From Spirochaetales bacterium (GTDB lineage: Bacteria > Spirochaetota > Spirochaetia > Sphaerochaetales > Sphaerochaetaceae): a stretch of 64,000 nucleotides of DNA. The notes beneath the pieces were generated by a model, which ran no database searches, had not been told where the DNA came from, and worked only from the letters and a program-made list of their open reading frames with translations. Location: the NCBI GenBank assembly GCA_018433865.1, contig JAHDQJ010000022.1, positions 1 through 64,000 on the forward strand. Reading direction: 5' to 3'. A program made the translations under genes and the position numbers. Of the stretch, positions 55,207-63,719 are shown piece by piece. Positions within the stretch are counted from its first letter, which is position 1. Every line of letters begins with the position of its first letter.

Positions 55207-56094
55207 ATGATGTTGCTACTGATATCCGATGCATTCGATGCCTCGCTTCCCAAGAAGCTCGAGGCTTTCGGTGAAGTCACCACTGACAAGAATCGATTGG
55301 GCGAAGCCGATGTCGTGCTCGTCCGCAGCAAGACCAAGTGTACCAAGGAGTACATCGACTCTGCCAAGAACCTGAAGTTGATCATCAGGGGTGGGGTGGG
55401 CATCGACAACATCGATGCGGAACATGCAAAGAGCAAGGGCATCATTGTCCGCAATACTCCCAAGTCATCGGCGATCGCGGTTGCCGAGCTTGCATTCGCA
55501 CTCATGATTTCCGTGCCGAACCACCTGATCGAGGTCCACAACGGCATGAAGCGGGGAGAATGGCTCAAGTCGGTGAAGCGTTCCGAATTGTATGGCAAGA
55601 CTTTGGCATTGATGGGACTCGGGAACATCGCGACGAAGGTCGCCGAGCGTGCGAAGGCATTCGGGATGAAGGTGGTCGCCTATGACAAGTATGTCACCTC
55701 AAGTACCGTGGCAACCCTGATGCCCACACCCGAGGATGCGGTGCGGGATGCCGATTATGTCTCATTGCACTTGCCGCTTACCCCTGAGACGGACTGTCTC
55801 TTCTGTGAGAAGCTGATCAATGCGTGCAAGCGCAGTCCCGTCATCATCAACACGGGTCGGGGCCGGTGCATCGATCCACAGGTGATGCTCGATGCATTGC
55901 AGGACGGACGAGTCTCCTGGTACGCGACGGATGTCTATCCCACCGATCCTCCTGCAGAGGATTATCCACTGCTCAAGAGTGACCGAGTGACGCTCACCCC
56001 GCACATCGGAGCCAACAGCGAGGAGAACCTGCTGCGCATCGGCGAGGAGGCGTATCAATTGATCGAAGAGTTGGTGAAAGGAGGATCGCTATGA
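55207..56094 (+). CDS. serA: D-3-phosphoglycerate dehydrogenase
   Basis: 295-residue NAD-dependent 2-hydroxyacid dehydrogenase that oxidises 3-phosphoglycerate in serine synthesis. NAD loop LMGLGNIATKVAERA near 138, substrate Arg in RGGVGIDNID near 62, VINTGRGRCID near 216 and the catalytic His in TPHIGANSEEN near 264. It is the short form without an ACT domain, so not controlled by serine binding at that site. The start ATG could be 55207 or 55210; the gene after it overlaps by 4 bases. Confidence 0.9.
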   Translation: MMLLLISDAFDASLPKKLEAFGEVTTDKNRLGEADVVLVRSKTKCTKEYIDSAKNLKLIIRGGVGIDNIDAEHAKSKGIIVRNTPKSSAIAVAELAFALMISVPNHLIEVHNGMKRGEWLKSVKRSELYGKTLALMGLGNIATKVAERAKAFGMKVVAYDKYVTSSTVATLMPTPEDAVRDADYVSLHLPLTPETDCLFCEKLINACKRSPVIINTGRGRCIDPQVMLDALQDGRVSWYATDVYPTDPPAEDYPLLKSDRVTLTPHIGANSEENLLRIGEEAYQLIEELVKGGSL

Positions 56095-57176
56095 GCCGCA
56101 AGAAAAACTTTTTTGCCGGACCGTCGGTGATGCCGATGGAGGTCCTGCAGCAGTTGCACGACGATTTGCTCGATTACAAGGGTGCAGGCCTTTCGATGAT
56201 CGAGGCGAGTCATCGCGGACAACCGTTCGAGGACATGTATCATGAATGCCTCTCGTTGCTCAGGGAGTTGATGGGCATCCCCGAGAACTACGATGTGTTC
56301 TTCCTTGGCGGCGGTGCCACGTTGCAATTCGCGATGATCCCGATGAACTTCCTGAAACCGGGATCGGTTGCCGACTACATCAAGAGCGGAACCTGGGCGA
56401 ACAAGGCGACCAGCGATGCGAAGAAGATCGGAAAGGTCAACCTCTACTACGATGGGACCGATCACAATTTTGCCAGCTTGCCCGATCCGAAATCGGTGAA
56501 ACCTTCCGAAGGATCCAGTTATCTCTATCTTTGCTCCAATGAGACGATCGGGGGGATCGAGTGGCAGGGCTGGCCTGAGACCGGCGATGTCCCGCTGATC
56601 GCAGACATGTCGAGCGACTTGCTCAGCCGCCCGGTCCCTGTCGATCGGTTCGCGATGATCTACGGAGGAGTACAGAAGAACCTCGGTCCGGCAGGTGCCA
56701 CCTTGGTCATCCTCCGCAAGGACATGCTCGAACGACAGAACGGGAATCTTCCCGCATATCTCGATTACAGTCTCCACGCGAACGATGAGGGTCTCTACAA
56801 TACGCCTCCGGTATTCTCCATCTGGGCAGTGAAGCTCGTGCTCGAGTGGATCAAGCGCAACGGTGGAGCGGAGGGCATGGCGAAGCGTGCCGACCTGAAG
56901 TCTTCCATCATCTATCGGGCAATCGATTCCAGCGACGGGTTCTATCGCAGTCCCGTCGATGCGCGATACCGTTCGAAGATGAACATCGTGTTCAGGATGG
57001 CCAACGAGGAACTTGAGAAGAAATTCCTGGCGGAGGCAAAGAGCGCCGGGATGCTCGGGCTCAAGGGGCACCGGAGTGTCGGTGGCCTGCGTGCATCCAT
57101 TTACAATGCACTTCCAGTCGAGGATGTACAGGCGCTTGCCGATCTCATGAAGGAATTCCAGAGAGTGAGCGGGTGA
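56091..57176 (+). CDS. serC: Phosphoserine aminotransferase
   Basis: 361-residue class V PLP aminotransferase converting 3-phosphohydroxypyruvate to phosphoserine. N-terminal NFFAGPSVMP, FLGGGATLQFAMIPMN near residue 67, ATKSDA-type region, and the PLP lysine in YGGVQKNLGPAG near 193. C-terminal GLKGHRSVGGLRASIYNA binds the phosphate. ATG overlaps the end of serA by 4 bases. Phosphoserine phosphatase is not in the window. Confidence 0.93.
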   Translation: MSRKKNFFAGPSVMPMEVLQQLHDDLLDYKGAGLSMIEASHRGQPFEDMYHECLSLLRELMGIPENYDVFFLGGGATLQFAMIPMNFLKPGSVADYIKSGTWANKATSDAKKIGKVNLYYDGTDHNFASLPDPKSVKPSEGSSYLYLCSNETIGGIEWQGWPETGDVPLIADMSSDLLSRPVPVDRFAMIYGGVQKNLGPAGATLVILRKDMLERQNGNLPAYLDYSLHANDEGLYNTPPVFSIWAVKLVLEWIKRNGGAEGMAKRADLKSSIIYRAIDSSDGFYRSPVDARYRSKMNIVFRMANEELEKKFLAEAKSAGMLGLKGHRSVGGLRASIYNALPVEDVQALADLMKEFQRVSG

Positions 57177-57628
57177 TGAAGAAGATAGACGAAACCAACA
57201 AGGCCATCATCAGGCAATTGGCCGATGGAAGGAAACCGTTCAGTGCGATTGCCGAAGAGCTTTCGATCACCGAGAACACTGTACGTGCGCGAGTGAACAA
57301 GCTCATGGAAGAGGGGATCTTGCAGATCTCGGGGTTGATCAATCCCGAGAGTGTCCCCGGGGTCCAGGTGGTCATGATGGGAGTCAAGCTGAAGACACTC
57401 GATCTCGGGCGCAAGGCCCAGGAGTTCTCCCGCTTGCGGGGAGTCGTCTCGGCGGTCGTCGTGACAGGGAGGTATGATCTCATCGTGCAGGTCATCCTCA
57501 GCGAGGAGGAGGGCCTGAGCCTGCTGGATTTCTTCAAGAAAGAACTGGCGAAGGTTCCCGAGATCCTCGAGGTGGAGACCTTCGTCGTCTACCAATCGCA
57601 CAATTATCTGGTTCCTTTCATCCTGTAG
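57176..57628 (+). CDS. Lrp/AsnC family transcriptional regulator
   Basis: 150 residues with the Lrp HTH (DETNKAIIRQLADGRKPFS, ELSITENTVRARVNKLMEEG) and the RAM/AsnC ligand domain (VVVTGRYDLIVQVILSEEEG, VETFVVYQSHNYLVPFIL). Coupled to serC by a start overlapping its stop. It probably binds an amino acid and regulates the serA-serC operon or metY-metA; the AsnC group is often autoregulated. ATG 57176 or GTG 57173 start. Confidence 0.87.
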   Translation: MKKIDETNKAIIRQLADGRKPFSAIAEELSITENTVRARVNKLMEEGILQISGLINPESVPGVQVVMMGVKLKTLDLGRKAQEFSRLRGVVSAVVVTGRYDLIVQVILSEEEGLSLLDFFKKELAKVPEILEVETFVVYQSHNYLVPFIL

Positions 57629-57645
57629 CCGGATTTTCCATGGTC

Positions 57646-57690
57646 CCCGACCGGAACGATTCCTGTTCCGGTCGGGTGTTTCCCTTTCCT
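57646..57690 (+). terminator. Terminator after the Lrp gene
   Basis: CCCGACCGGAAC (57646-57657) pairs perfectly with GTTCCGGTCGGG (57665-57676), then a T-rich tail (TGTTTCCCTTTCC). Confidence 0.75.
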
Positions 57691-57826
57691 TCGTGATGTA
57701 CATGAGTATGCATGGCTTTCCTGACGGATAAAATTTTGCATCCAATTGCGGAATAGCGCAAAATCAGCAATAATATATTAGTTAATTCATGAGTTACGAA
57801 GCAATAATGGTTTTTTTAGATTTTTG

Positions 57827-57855
57827 TTGACAGATGGGGAAGTGCCCCGCATAAT
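57827..57855 (+). promoter_or_regulatory. Promoter of the IclR regulator gene
   Basis: TTGACA (57827-57832), 17 bases, CATAAT (57850-57855). The spacer contains a GGGG-AAGTG-CCCC inverted repeat. The predicted start site coincides with the ATG at 57861. The region upstream from 57691 is AT-rich and holds no gene I can see. Confidence 0.6.
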
Positions 57856-57860
57856 AAAGT

Positions 57861-58667
57861 ATGTTTCAACAAATAAACGCGTGTTCAAATAATGAAACAT
57901 CCTACCAGTTGGCAACGACGGTAATGAAGGCATTCAATTTGCTTGAGTTTATCAGCAGCAACCAACCGGTGCAAGCTCCCACGATGTGCAAGGGACTTGG
58001 ATTGACACGCGCGAACCTTCACCGGCTCCTCTACACGCTCATGACCCTGGGATACATCGAGAAGTCGAGGATGGGCTATCAGTTGAGCCTGAAACTGTTC
58101 CAGCTCGGCAGTACGGTTCCGATAAAGGAACAGCTGCGCGAATCAGCGAAGACGAAGATGTATGATCTGGAGCGGATCGCGAATGAGAACATCTATCTTA
58201 CGGTCCTCTACCACGACATGGTCATCGCAATCGAAGAGGTGAAAAGTTCCCACACGGTGGTGCTCAATCCCGATGTCACGTACACCTATCCGGTGAATTC
58301 GTGCGCATCGGGAAAATTGTTGTTGTCCAGCCTCTCTGATGAGGAGCTGGATCGGTACGTCGAGAACGTGATCTTCATCAGGAAGACCCCGCGTACCATC
58401 ATGGACAAGGAAGAGTTCAAGCGATTGGTGAGACAGTCGGCACAGCAGGGATATGCGACGGAGATACTGGAGTTCGGAAACCATCTCAACTCAGTTGCCG
58501 CTCCGCTGTACAACCGCGATGGCGAGGTGATCGCCACCATAGCGATCTCAGGACCGTCGATGCGGTTGACCGAAGAACGGATGAAGGAATTGATTCCGCC
58601 GCTCAAGGAGATGGCGGATCACATATCGAAAAGCATGAGTTATAACAAAAAGTCCCCTTCCCGGTAG
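57861..58667 (+). CDS. IclR family transcriptional regulator
   Basis: 268 residues: N-terminal winged HTH (ATTVMKAFNLLEFISSN, then PTMCKGLGLTRANLHRLLYTL, residues 18-65) and the C-terminal IclR effector domain (YPVNSCASGKLLLSS, EFGNHLNSVAAPLYN). ATG 57861 starts 5 bases after the -10 box with no ribosome site; an internal ATG 57924 would cut off the first part of the HTH. It heads the aminotransferase-asd-amidohydrolase-TRAP cluster, which it probably controls in response to its substrate. Confidence 0.85.
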   Translation: MFQQINACSNNETSYQLATTVMKAFNLLEFISSNQPVQAPTMCKGLGLTRANLHRLLYTLMTLGYIEKSRMGYQLSLKLFQLGSTVPIKEQLRESAKTKMYDLERIANENIYLTVLYHDMVIAIEEVKSSHTVVLNPDVTYTYPVNSCASGKLLLSSLSDEELDRYVENVIFIRKTPRTIMDKEEFKRLVRQSAQQGYATEILEFGNHLNSVAAPLYNRDGEVIATIAISGPSMRLTEERMKELIPPLKEMADHISKSMSYNKKSPSR

Positions 58668-58699
58668 AAGCCGGAGTTGCTGGGCAAAGGAGAATAGGT

Positions 58700-60082
58700 A
58701 TGGATAATGAGAAGATGTTCCAGGAAATGTCTCTGCAGGGTGCTCCCAAGATCGTTGCGGTGCCTCCCGGGCCGAAGTCGCAAGATATCTTGAAGTATCA
58801 GGCTGAGCATGAGAGCTCCGCGGTCTCGTACTCGAAGGGCATGCCGATGGCAATCGCCAGGGGCAAGGGAGCTACGCTGGAGGATGTCGACGGCAACATC
58901 TATATTGATATGTTCAGTGGTGCCGGCGTGATGGCTCTCGGTCATGGTCATCCGGAAGTGCTGAAGGCTGCACATGAGCAGATCGACAAGGTCACCCACA
59001 CGCTGGACATTCCTTCCGAGACCCGCATGAAGATGGTCCAGGCGTTGCGCAAGGTCCTTCCCAAGGAGCTCACCAGGGTGTTCTTCGGTGGTCCCACCGG
59101 TTCAGATGCGGTCGAGCAGGCCATCAAGCTTGCAAAGTTCAACACCAAGCGGAACGGTATCATTGCATTCGAAGGTGCATACCACGGCATGACCGGTGTC
59201 TCGCTTGCCCTCACGACCGACAGCAGCCACCGCGACGGTGTCGGCCAGCTCGTCCCGGGCATCCAGTTCATTCCTTATCCCTATGAGTACCGGAATCCGT
59301 TCGGCTGTCCCACCGAGAAGGTGCAGGATCAGGCGGCTGACTATCTCGAGCGCATCCTCGAGGACTCCCACTCCGGTTTCTCCCTTCCCGCGGCTGTCAT
59401 CCTTGAGTCGGTGCAGGGCGAGGGCGGTACGATCATTCCTTCGAAGCGCTTCCTCCAGAGGGTTCGCGAGATCACCAAGAAGCACGGCGTGCTGATGATC
59501 TGTGACGAGATCCAGGCAGGACTCGGACGTACCGGCAAGATGTTCGCGTTCGAGCACGGCGAGATCGTTCCCGATATCATCACCATGAGCAAGGCGCTCG
59601 GTGGAATCGGGTTCCCCATTTCCGCGATCGCATACCGCGAGGAGCTGAATACCTGGCCCGCAGGAAAGACCATCGGAACCTTCCGTGGAAACATGGTCGC
59701 TTTCGCAGCCGGTGCCACCGCGCTCGACTGGATGACCGAGCACAAGATTCCCGAGCGTACCGCAGAGCTTGGCAAGAAGGCGTATGCCAAGATGAAGGAA
59801 TTCGAGAAGAAGTACGACATCGTCGGCGAAGTGCGCGGAATCGGTTTGATGCTCGCCGTCGAGATGGTTGAGGACCGCGCGTCCAAGAAGCCTTCCATGG
59901 CCTTGGCGAAGAAGATCCGCAAGTATGCCCACCAGAGAGGCGTCATGATCGAAGTCGGCGGACACCACAACAACGTAGCACGTCTGCTGCCCCCGTTGGT
60001 GATCTCCGAAGAGTACCTGATGAAGGGAATCGACATCATCGAAGGCGTCATCGCAGATCTGCAGAGCGGAAAGCTCGAATAG
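58700..60082 (+). CDS. Class III aminotransferase, diaminobutyrate--2-oxoglutarate type
   Basis: 460-residue PLP aminotransferase. It resembles Dat/EctB-type enzymes: FSGAGVMALGHGHPEV near residue 73, HTLDIPSETRMK near 100, GPTGSDAVEQAIK near 134, PLP lysine in MSKALGGIGFP near 296, and RGIGLMLAVEMVE near 385. Such enzymes interconvert L-2,4-diaminobutyrate and aspartate semialdehyde. The position before asd supports this. 4-aminobutyrate or ornithine cannot be excluded. ATG 58700 follows AAGGAGAA. Confidence 0.85.
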   Translation: MDNEKMFQEMSLQGAPKIVAVPPGPKSQDILKYQAEHESSAVSYSKGMPMAIARGKGATLEDVDGNIYIDMFSGAGVMALGHGHPEVLKAAHEQIDKVTHTLDIPSETRMKMVQALRKVLPKELTRVFFGGPTGSDAVEQAIKLAKFNTKRNGIIAFEGAYHGMTGVSLALTTDSSHRDGVGQLVPGIQFIPYPYEYRNPFGCPTEKVQDQAADYLERILEDSHSGFSLPAAVILESVQGEGGTIIPSKRFLQRVREITKKHGVLMICDEIQAGLGRTGKMFAFEHGEIVPDIITMSKALGGIGFPISAIAYREELNTWPAGKTIGTFRGNMVAFAAGATALDWMTEHKIPERTAELGKKAYAKMKEFEKKYDIVGEVRGIGLMLAVEMVEDRASKKPSMALAKKIRKYAHQRGVMIEVGGHHNNVARLLPPLVISEEYLMKGIDIIEGVIADLQSGKLE

Positions 60083-60098
60083 TCATAGGAGGATTGAC

Positions 60099-61118
60099 AT
60101 GGCAAACAAGAAATATACCGTTGCGGTAGTCGGCGCACTTGGCGTCGTCGGAACCGAGATGATCAGCACCCTTGAGAGGAGGAACTTTCCCGTGAAGGAG
60201 TTGGTTCCCCTCGATGTGGCCAGCCAGGCCGGCAAGGAAGTCACGTTCCAGGGCAAGCAGTGGGTTACCAAGGAGGCCAAGAAAGGTGCCTTCAAGGGTG
60301 TCGATATCGCGATTTTCTCCGCTGGTGGCGATGCCAGTGCGGTTCTTGCACCCATCGCTGTCGAAGAAGGCGCGATCGTCGTCGACAACAGCAGCCAGTG
60401 GCGCATGGACCCCAATTGCCCGCTCGTGATCCCCGAGGTGAATGCCAAGGATCTCGATTGGCACAAGGGTATCATCGCGAACCCGAACTGCTCCACCACC
60501 CAGATGCTGGTGGCACTGAAGCCGTTGCATGAGGCTGCGAAGATCAAGCGCGTCGTCGTTTCCACGTACCAGGCCGTCTCCGGTTCCGGCAAGCGGGCGA
60601 TCGATGGACTGTATGCCGAAGCCGAGGAGCTGATCAAGGAAGGCAAGGTCTCCGGACCCAAGGCTTACAAGAAGCAGATTGCCTTCAACCTCATTCCCCA
60701 CATCGATGTGTTCCAAGAGGGTGGCTACACCAAGGAGGAGTACAAGATGGTGAACGAGACCAAGAAGATGCTCGATCCCTCCATCAAGGTCACTGTGACT
60801 TGTGTCCGTGTCCCCGTATGGTACGGTCACTCGGAATCGATCAACATCGAGACGGAGAAGAAGCTCACCGCCGACGAGGCTCGTGCCATCCTGGCAAAGG
60901 CCCCCGGCATCAAACTGATAGACGATCCCTCGAAGGAACTGTATCCGACACCGCTCGAGAGCAATGATGAGGATCTGACGATGGTCGGTAGGATTCGCGA
61001 GGACTATACGATCGCCAACGGTCTCAACTTCTGGTGCGTCTCGAACAACATCCGCAAGGGTGCCGCGTTGAACGCCGTCCAGATCGCGGAAACCTTGATC
61101 GAGAGGGGTTTGGTATAA
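60099..61118 (+). CDS. asd: Aspartate-semialdehyde dehydrogenase
   Basis: 339-residue enzyme interconverting aspartate semialdehyde and aspartyl phosphate with NADP. NADP loop VVGALGVVGTEM near residue 10, catalytic Cys in ANPNCSTTQM near 132, YQAVSGSGKRA near 155 and NLIPHIDVF near 195, all typical of bacterial Asd. ATG follows AGGAGG. It stands between the Dat-type aminotransferase and the amidohydrolase; its substrate is the product expected of that aminotransferase. Confidence 0.93.
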   Translation: MANKKYTVAVVGALGVVGTEMISTLERRNFPVKELVPLDVASQAGKEVTFQGKQWVTKEAKKGAFKGVDIAIFSAGGDASAVLAPIAVEEGAIVVDNSSQWRMDPNCPLVIPEVNAKDLDWHKGIIANPNCSTTQMLVALKPLHEAAKIKRVVVSTYQAVSGSGKRAIDGLYAEAEELIKEGKVSGPKAYKKQIAFNLIPHIDVFQEGGYTKEEYKMVNETKKMLDPSIKVTVTCVRVPVWYGHSESINIETEKKLTADEARAILAKAPGIKLIDDPSKELYPTPLESNDEDLTMVGRIREDYTIANGLNFWCVSNNIRKGAALNAVQIAETLIERGLV

Positions 61119-62300
61119 ATGATGGATATCCGAGAGGCTGTCAGATCACATAACGATGAACTCATAGCTTTGCGGAGGGATTTCCATGCTCATCCCGAGC
61201 TGGGATTCCAGGAATTCCGGACGTCCCGGAAGATCGAGCAATACCTGAAGGCACTGGGGATGGAACCTATGAAGATCTCCACTACCGGGGTGGTTGCCCT
61301 TCTGAAGGGACGAACGGACGACGGACCGGTCCTGCTCATGCGGGCCGACATGGATGCGCTTCCCGTGGAAGAGCAGACCGGTCTTCCGTTTGCTTCCGAG
61401 CACAAGGGGTTGATGCACGCGTGCGGACATGACGCCCATATGTCCATGATGCTCACCGCTGCGAAGATACTTTCGCAGATGAAGGATTCGTTCGACGGTA
61501 CGATCAAGTTCGTCTTCCAGCCGAACGAGGAGATTGCCGGTGCGCAGATCATGATCGATGATGGTGTCTTGGAGAATCCGAAGGTCGATGCAGCGATGGG
61601 AATCCACATCTGGTCTCCGCTTCCGAGCGGGACGATCGGTGTGAAAGCCGGGGCAGTCACTTCTTCGATGGATGTCTTCAAGGTCACCATCAAGGGAAGG
61701 GGCGGTCACACCGGCTATCCCGAAAGTGCGGTCGATCCGGTCGTGTGTGCGACCGCGGTCGTCCAGCAGGTGCAATCGATCCAGACCAGGTTCGTCAGTC
61801 CGATGAAACCGATCGCGCTGATGTTCGGCCGGATCTCAGGCGGAACGAAGAACAACATCATTCCCGACAGCGTCGAGCTCGAGGGGACGATCAGGTACCA
61901 GTTCGCAACGAAACCGGGCAATGCCGACAATCCTACGGACAAGTTCAAGCAGATGGTCACCGACATCTGTACGGTGTACGGATGCATCTGCACGTTCGAT
62001 TTCAACCACGAGAACGATGCGGTGATCAACGATCCGAAAATGAGTGCACTCTCGTATGATGTGGCAAAGGAAATCGTCGGTGAAGAGAATGTCGTTGCAC
62101 ACGCTTCGATGGCTTGCGAGGATTTCGCTGCGTTCGGAGAGCACGTGCCGGCCTCTTTCGCATTCATAGGAACTGCGAGCGAGGATGCACGGAGCAATTA
62201 TCCGCACCACAATCCTCGGTTCACGATCGATGAGGAAACCTTGCCGATCGGAGTGCGGTTCCTGGTTGAATCTGCATTGAGGTTTTTTTCACAAAAGTAG
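61119..62300 (+). CDS. M20 family amidohydrolase/deacetylase
   Basis: 393-residue zinc amidohydrolase. RRDFHAHPELGFQE near residue 19, LMRADMDALPVEEQ near 71, the zinc Cys/His block MHACGHDAHMSMML near 100, QPNEEIAGAQ near 134 with the catalytic Glu pair, and GRGGHTGYPE near 194. Relatives deacylate N-acyl amino acids (hippurate, N-acetyl-diaminopimelate, N-acetyl amino acids). Its place between asd and a TRAP transporter suggests it releases an amino compound from an imported N-acyl form. Confidence 0.88.
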   Translation: MMDIREAVRSHNDELIALRRDFHAHPELGFQEFRTSRKIEQYLKALGMEPMKISTTGVVALLKGRTDDGPVLLMRADMDALPVEEQTGLPFASEHKGLMHACGHDAHMSMMLTAAKILSQMKDSFDGTIKFVFQPNEEIAGAQIMIDDGVLENPKVDAAMGIHIWSPLPSGTIGVKAGAVTSSMDVFKVTIKGRGGHTGYPESAVDPVVCATAVVQQVQSIQTRFVSPMKPIALMFGRISGGTKNNIIPDSVELEGTIRYQFATKPGNADNPTDKFKQMVTDICTVYGCICTFDFNHENDAVINDPKMSALSYDVAKEIVGEENVVAHASMACEDFAAFGEHVPASFAFIGTASEDARSNYPHHNPRFTIDEETLPIGVRFLVESALRFFSQK

Positions 62301-62565
62301 CTGATCCGTTCCCGGGCATTCGGTGTGGGAGGTATCGATGCTCGGATCGGAAGAACAAGGAGGATCCTTCCATCTTTGGAAAAACGGTATATCCTGGATA
62401 TGCCGGGAAGCGTTGACCTGTTCCCCTCTCGAGACAGAGGAACGGGAAAGCGGCAGGGAAGGGGGATCGGAAACGAGTATGGCGACACTCAAGAGTCGCC
62501 TTGGCAACGTGGAATTATGCGGCATGAGGTTATGACCGTATAAGAAAATTTTTCAGGAGGTTTTT
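62301..62565. other. 265-base leader before the TRAP binding-protein gene
   Basis: No gene is evident; two overlapping short frames here have poor start signals. Folding possibilities include GGAAG...CTTCC near 62348-62371, CCTCT...AGAGG near 62424-62440 and GGCGA...TCGCC at 62481-62500. I recognise no known riboswitch class. A TATAAG at 62539-62544 lies just before AGGAGG. Confidence 0.45.
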
Positions 62566-63639
62566 ATGAAAAATCGCATCGTCCTTTTGGCGCTGATCCT
62601 GGCATTGCTGATGCCGACAGCGACGCTGTTCGCCCAGGGAGGGCAGGAAGCTGCCGTTCCCGCAGCGGACAAAGTGTACAACGTGAAGATGCCGTCCGCC
62701 GAAGCGGAAGGCGACCCGATGACCGTATGGGCACGGGAGTTCGCGGCCTACATGAAAGAAGCCACCGATGGCAAGTTCAACATCGAAGTGTTCCCCTATG
62801 GAACCCTTGGTGAGAACGATGACATCCAGGAGCTCGCACAGCTCGGCGTCGTGGAATTCGTCTTCTCCGACTACGGTTGGGTCAGCGGCTTCGTTCCCCA
62901 GGCCAACGTGCTCGCACTGCACTACATCTGGCCCTATGAGAATCTTGCCGAAGTGCTTGACTGGGTAGTCCGCAATGGTGAGTCGTTCAAGAAGATCGAA
63001 GAGAACTTCCTGAAGAACGACCTGGTTCCGCTCGGGATTTTCTTTGAAGGTTGGCAGTGGCTTACCTCCAAGAAACCCATCTCAGGACCCGCGGACCTCA
63101 AGGGCCTGAAGACCCGCGTCATGGGTTCGGAAATGCTGACCCGCGACTACCGCGCATACGGCATGGTTCCGACTCCGATGGCGTATGGTGAGATCTACAG
63201 CGCACTGCAGACCGGCCTGATCGATGCACAGAGCCAGCCGATGTTCGCTAACTTCAGCATGGCCTTCTATGAAGTTGCCGACCACTTCGTGCAGCTTTGG
63301 GCAGAACCGTTCCTCGGAATTCCCCAGGTCAACAGGGCTTTCTGGGAATCCTTGCCCGCAGAGTATCAGAGCCTGATCAAGAACTGGTGGCTCGACAAGA
63401 TCATCTCTTCGGTCAACTGGGTTGACGCGAACAACGAAGAGCTGATGAAGAAGATCAAGCAGAATCGTCCTGTCGTGACGTTCTATGAGTTCACCGATGC
63501 CCAGATTGCCGAGTTGCGCAAGCTGGCAGTGGAGACGGTCTATCCCAAGTTCCCCGAAGTTGGCAAGGAAGGGTCCGCTGACCTCCTCCAGACGCTGCTG
63601 AAGGATATCGAGCTTGCGAAGAAAGCCGTGGCAAAATGA
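62566..63639 (+). CDS. dctP: TRAP transporter solute-binding protein
   Basis: 357-residue periplasmic DctP/TAXI-type binding protein. The signal peptide MKNRIVLLALILALL...TLFAQGG is cleaved near residues 22-26. The conserved Arg of the ligand site lies in GLKTRVMGSEML near 184, with NRAFWESLPAEYQSL near 264. It binds a carboxylate-containing solute and delivers it to the DctQ-DctM membrane proteins. ATG follows AGGAGG; a strong stem-loop separates it from dctQ. Confidence 0.9.
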   Translation: MKNRIVLLALILALLMPTATLFAQGGQEAAVPAADKVYNVKMPSAEAEGDPMTVWAREFAAYMKEATDGKFNIEVFPYGTLGENDDIQELAQLGVVEFVFSDYGWVSGFVPQANVLALHYIWPYENLAEVLDWVVRNGESFKKIEENFLKNDLVPLGIFFEGWQWLTSKKPISGPADLKGLKTRVMGSEMLTRDYRAYGMVPTPMAYGEIYSALQTGLIDAQSQPMFANFSMAFYEVADHFVQLWAEPFLGIPQVNRAFWESLPAEYQSLIKNWWLDKIISSVNWVDANNEELMKKIKQNRPVVTFYEFTDAQIAELRKLAVETVYPKFPEVGKEGSADLLQTLLKDIELAKKAVAK

Positions 63640-63649
63640 GTTGATATGT

Positions 63650-63697
63650 GACGTTTCGTATTCCCGGGAGCAATCCCGGGAATACACTGCAAACGTC
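63650..63697 (+). other. Intercistronic stem-loop between dctP and dctQ
   Basis: GTATTCCCGGGA (63658-63669) pairs perfectly with TCCCGGGAATAC (63674-63685), loop GCAA. An outer stem GACGTTT (63650-63656) with AAACGTC (63691-63697) can extend it. No T run follows. It fits an mRNA stability or processing element that favours dctP over the permease. Confidence 0.6.
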
Positions 63698-63719
63698 TCA
63701 TCCATGAAAGGTAATCATA

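Noticed and set aside
62500-62530. T-box-like GTGGAATTATGCGG before dctP
   Set aside because: Similarity to the T-box core (TGGNACCGCGG) is partial, there is no specifier domain, and the gene is not an aminoacyl or amino-acid biosynthetic gene.
62323-62543. Two overlapping short frames of about 70 codons before dctP
   Set aside because: No ribosome site with correct spacing and no recognisable sequence; the region looks structured instead.
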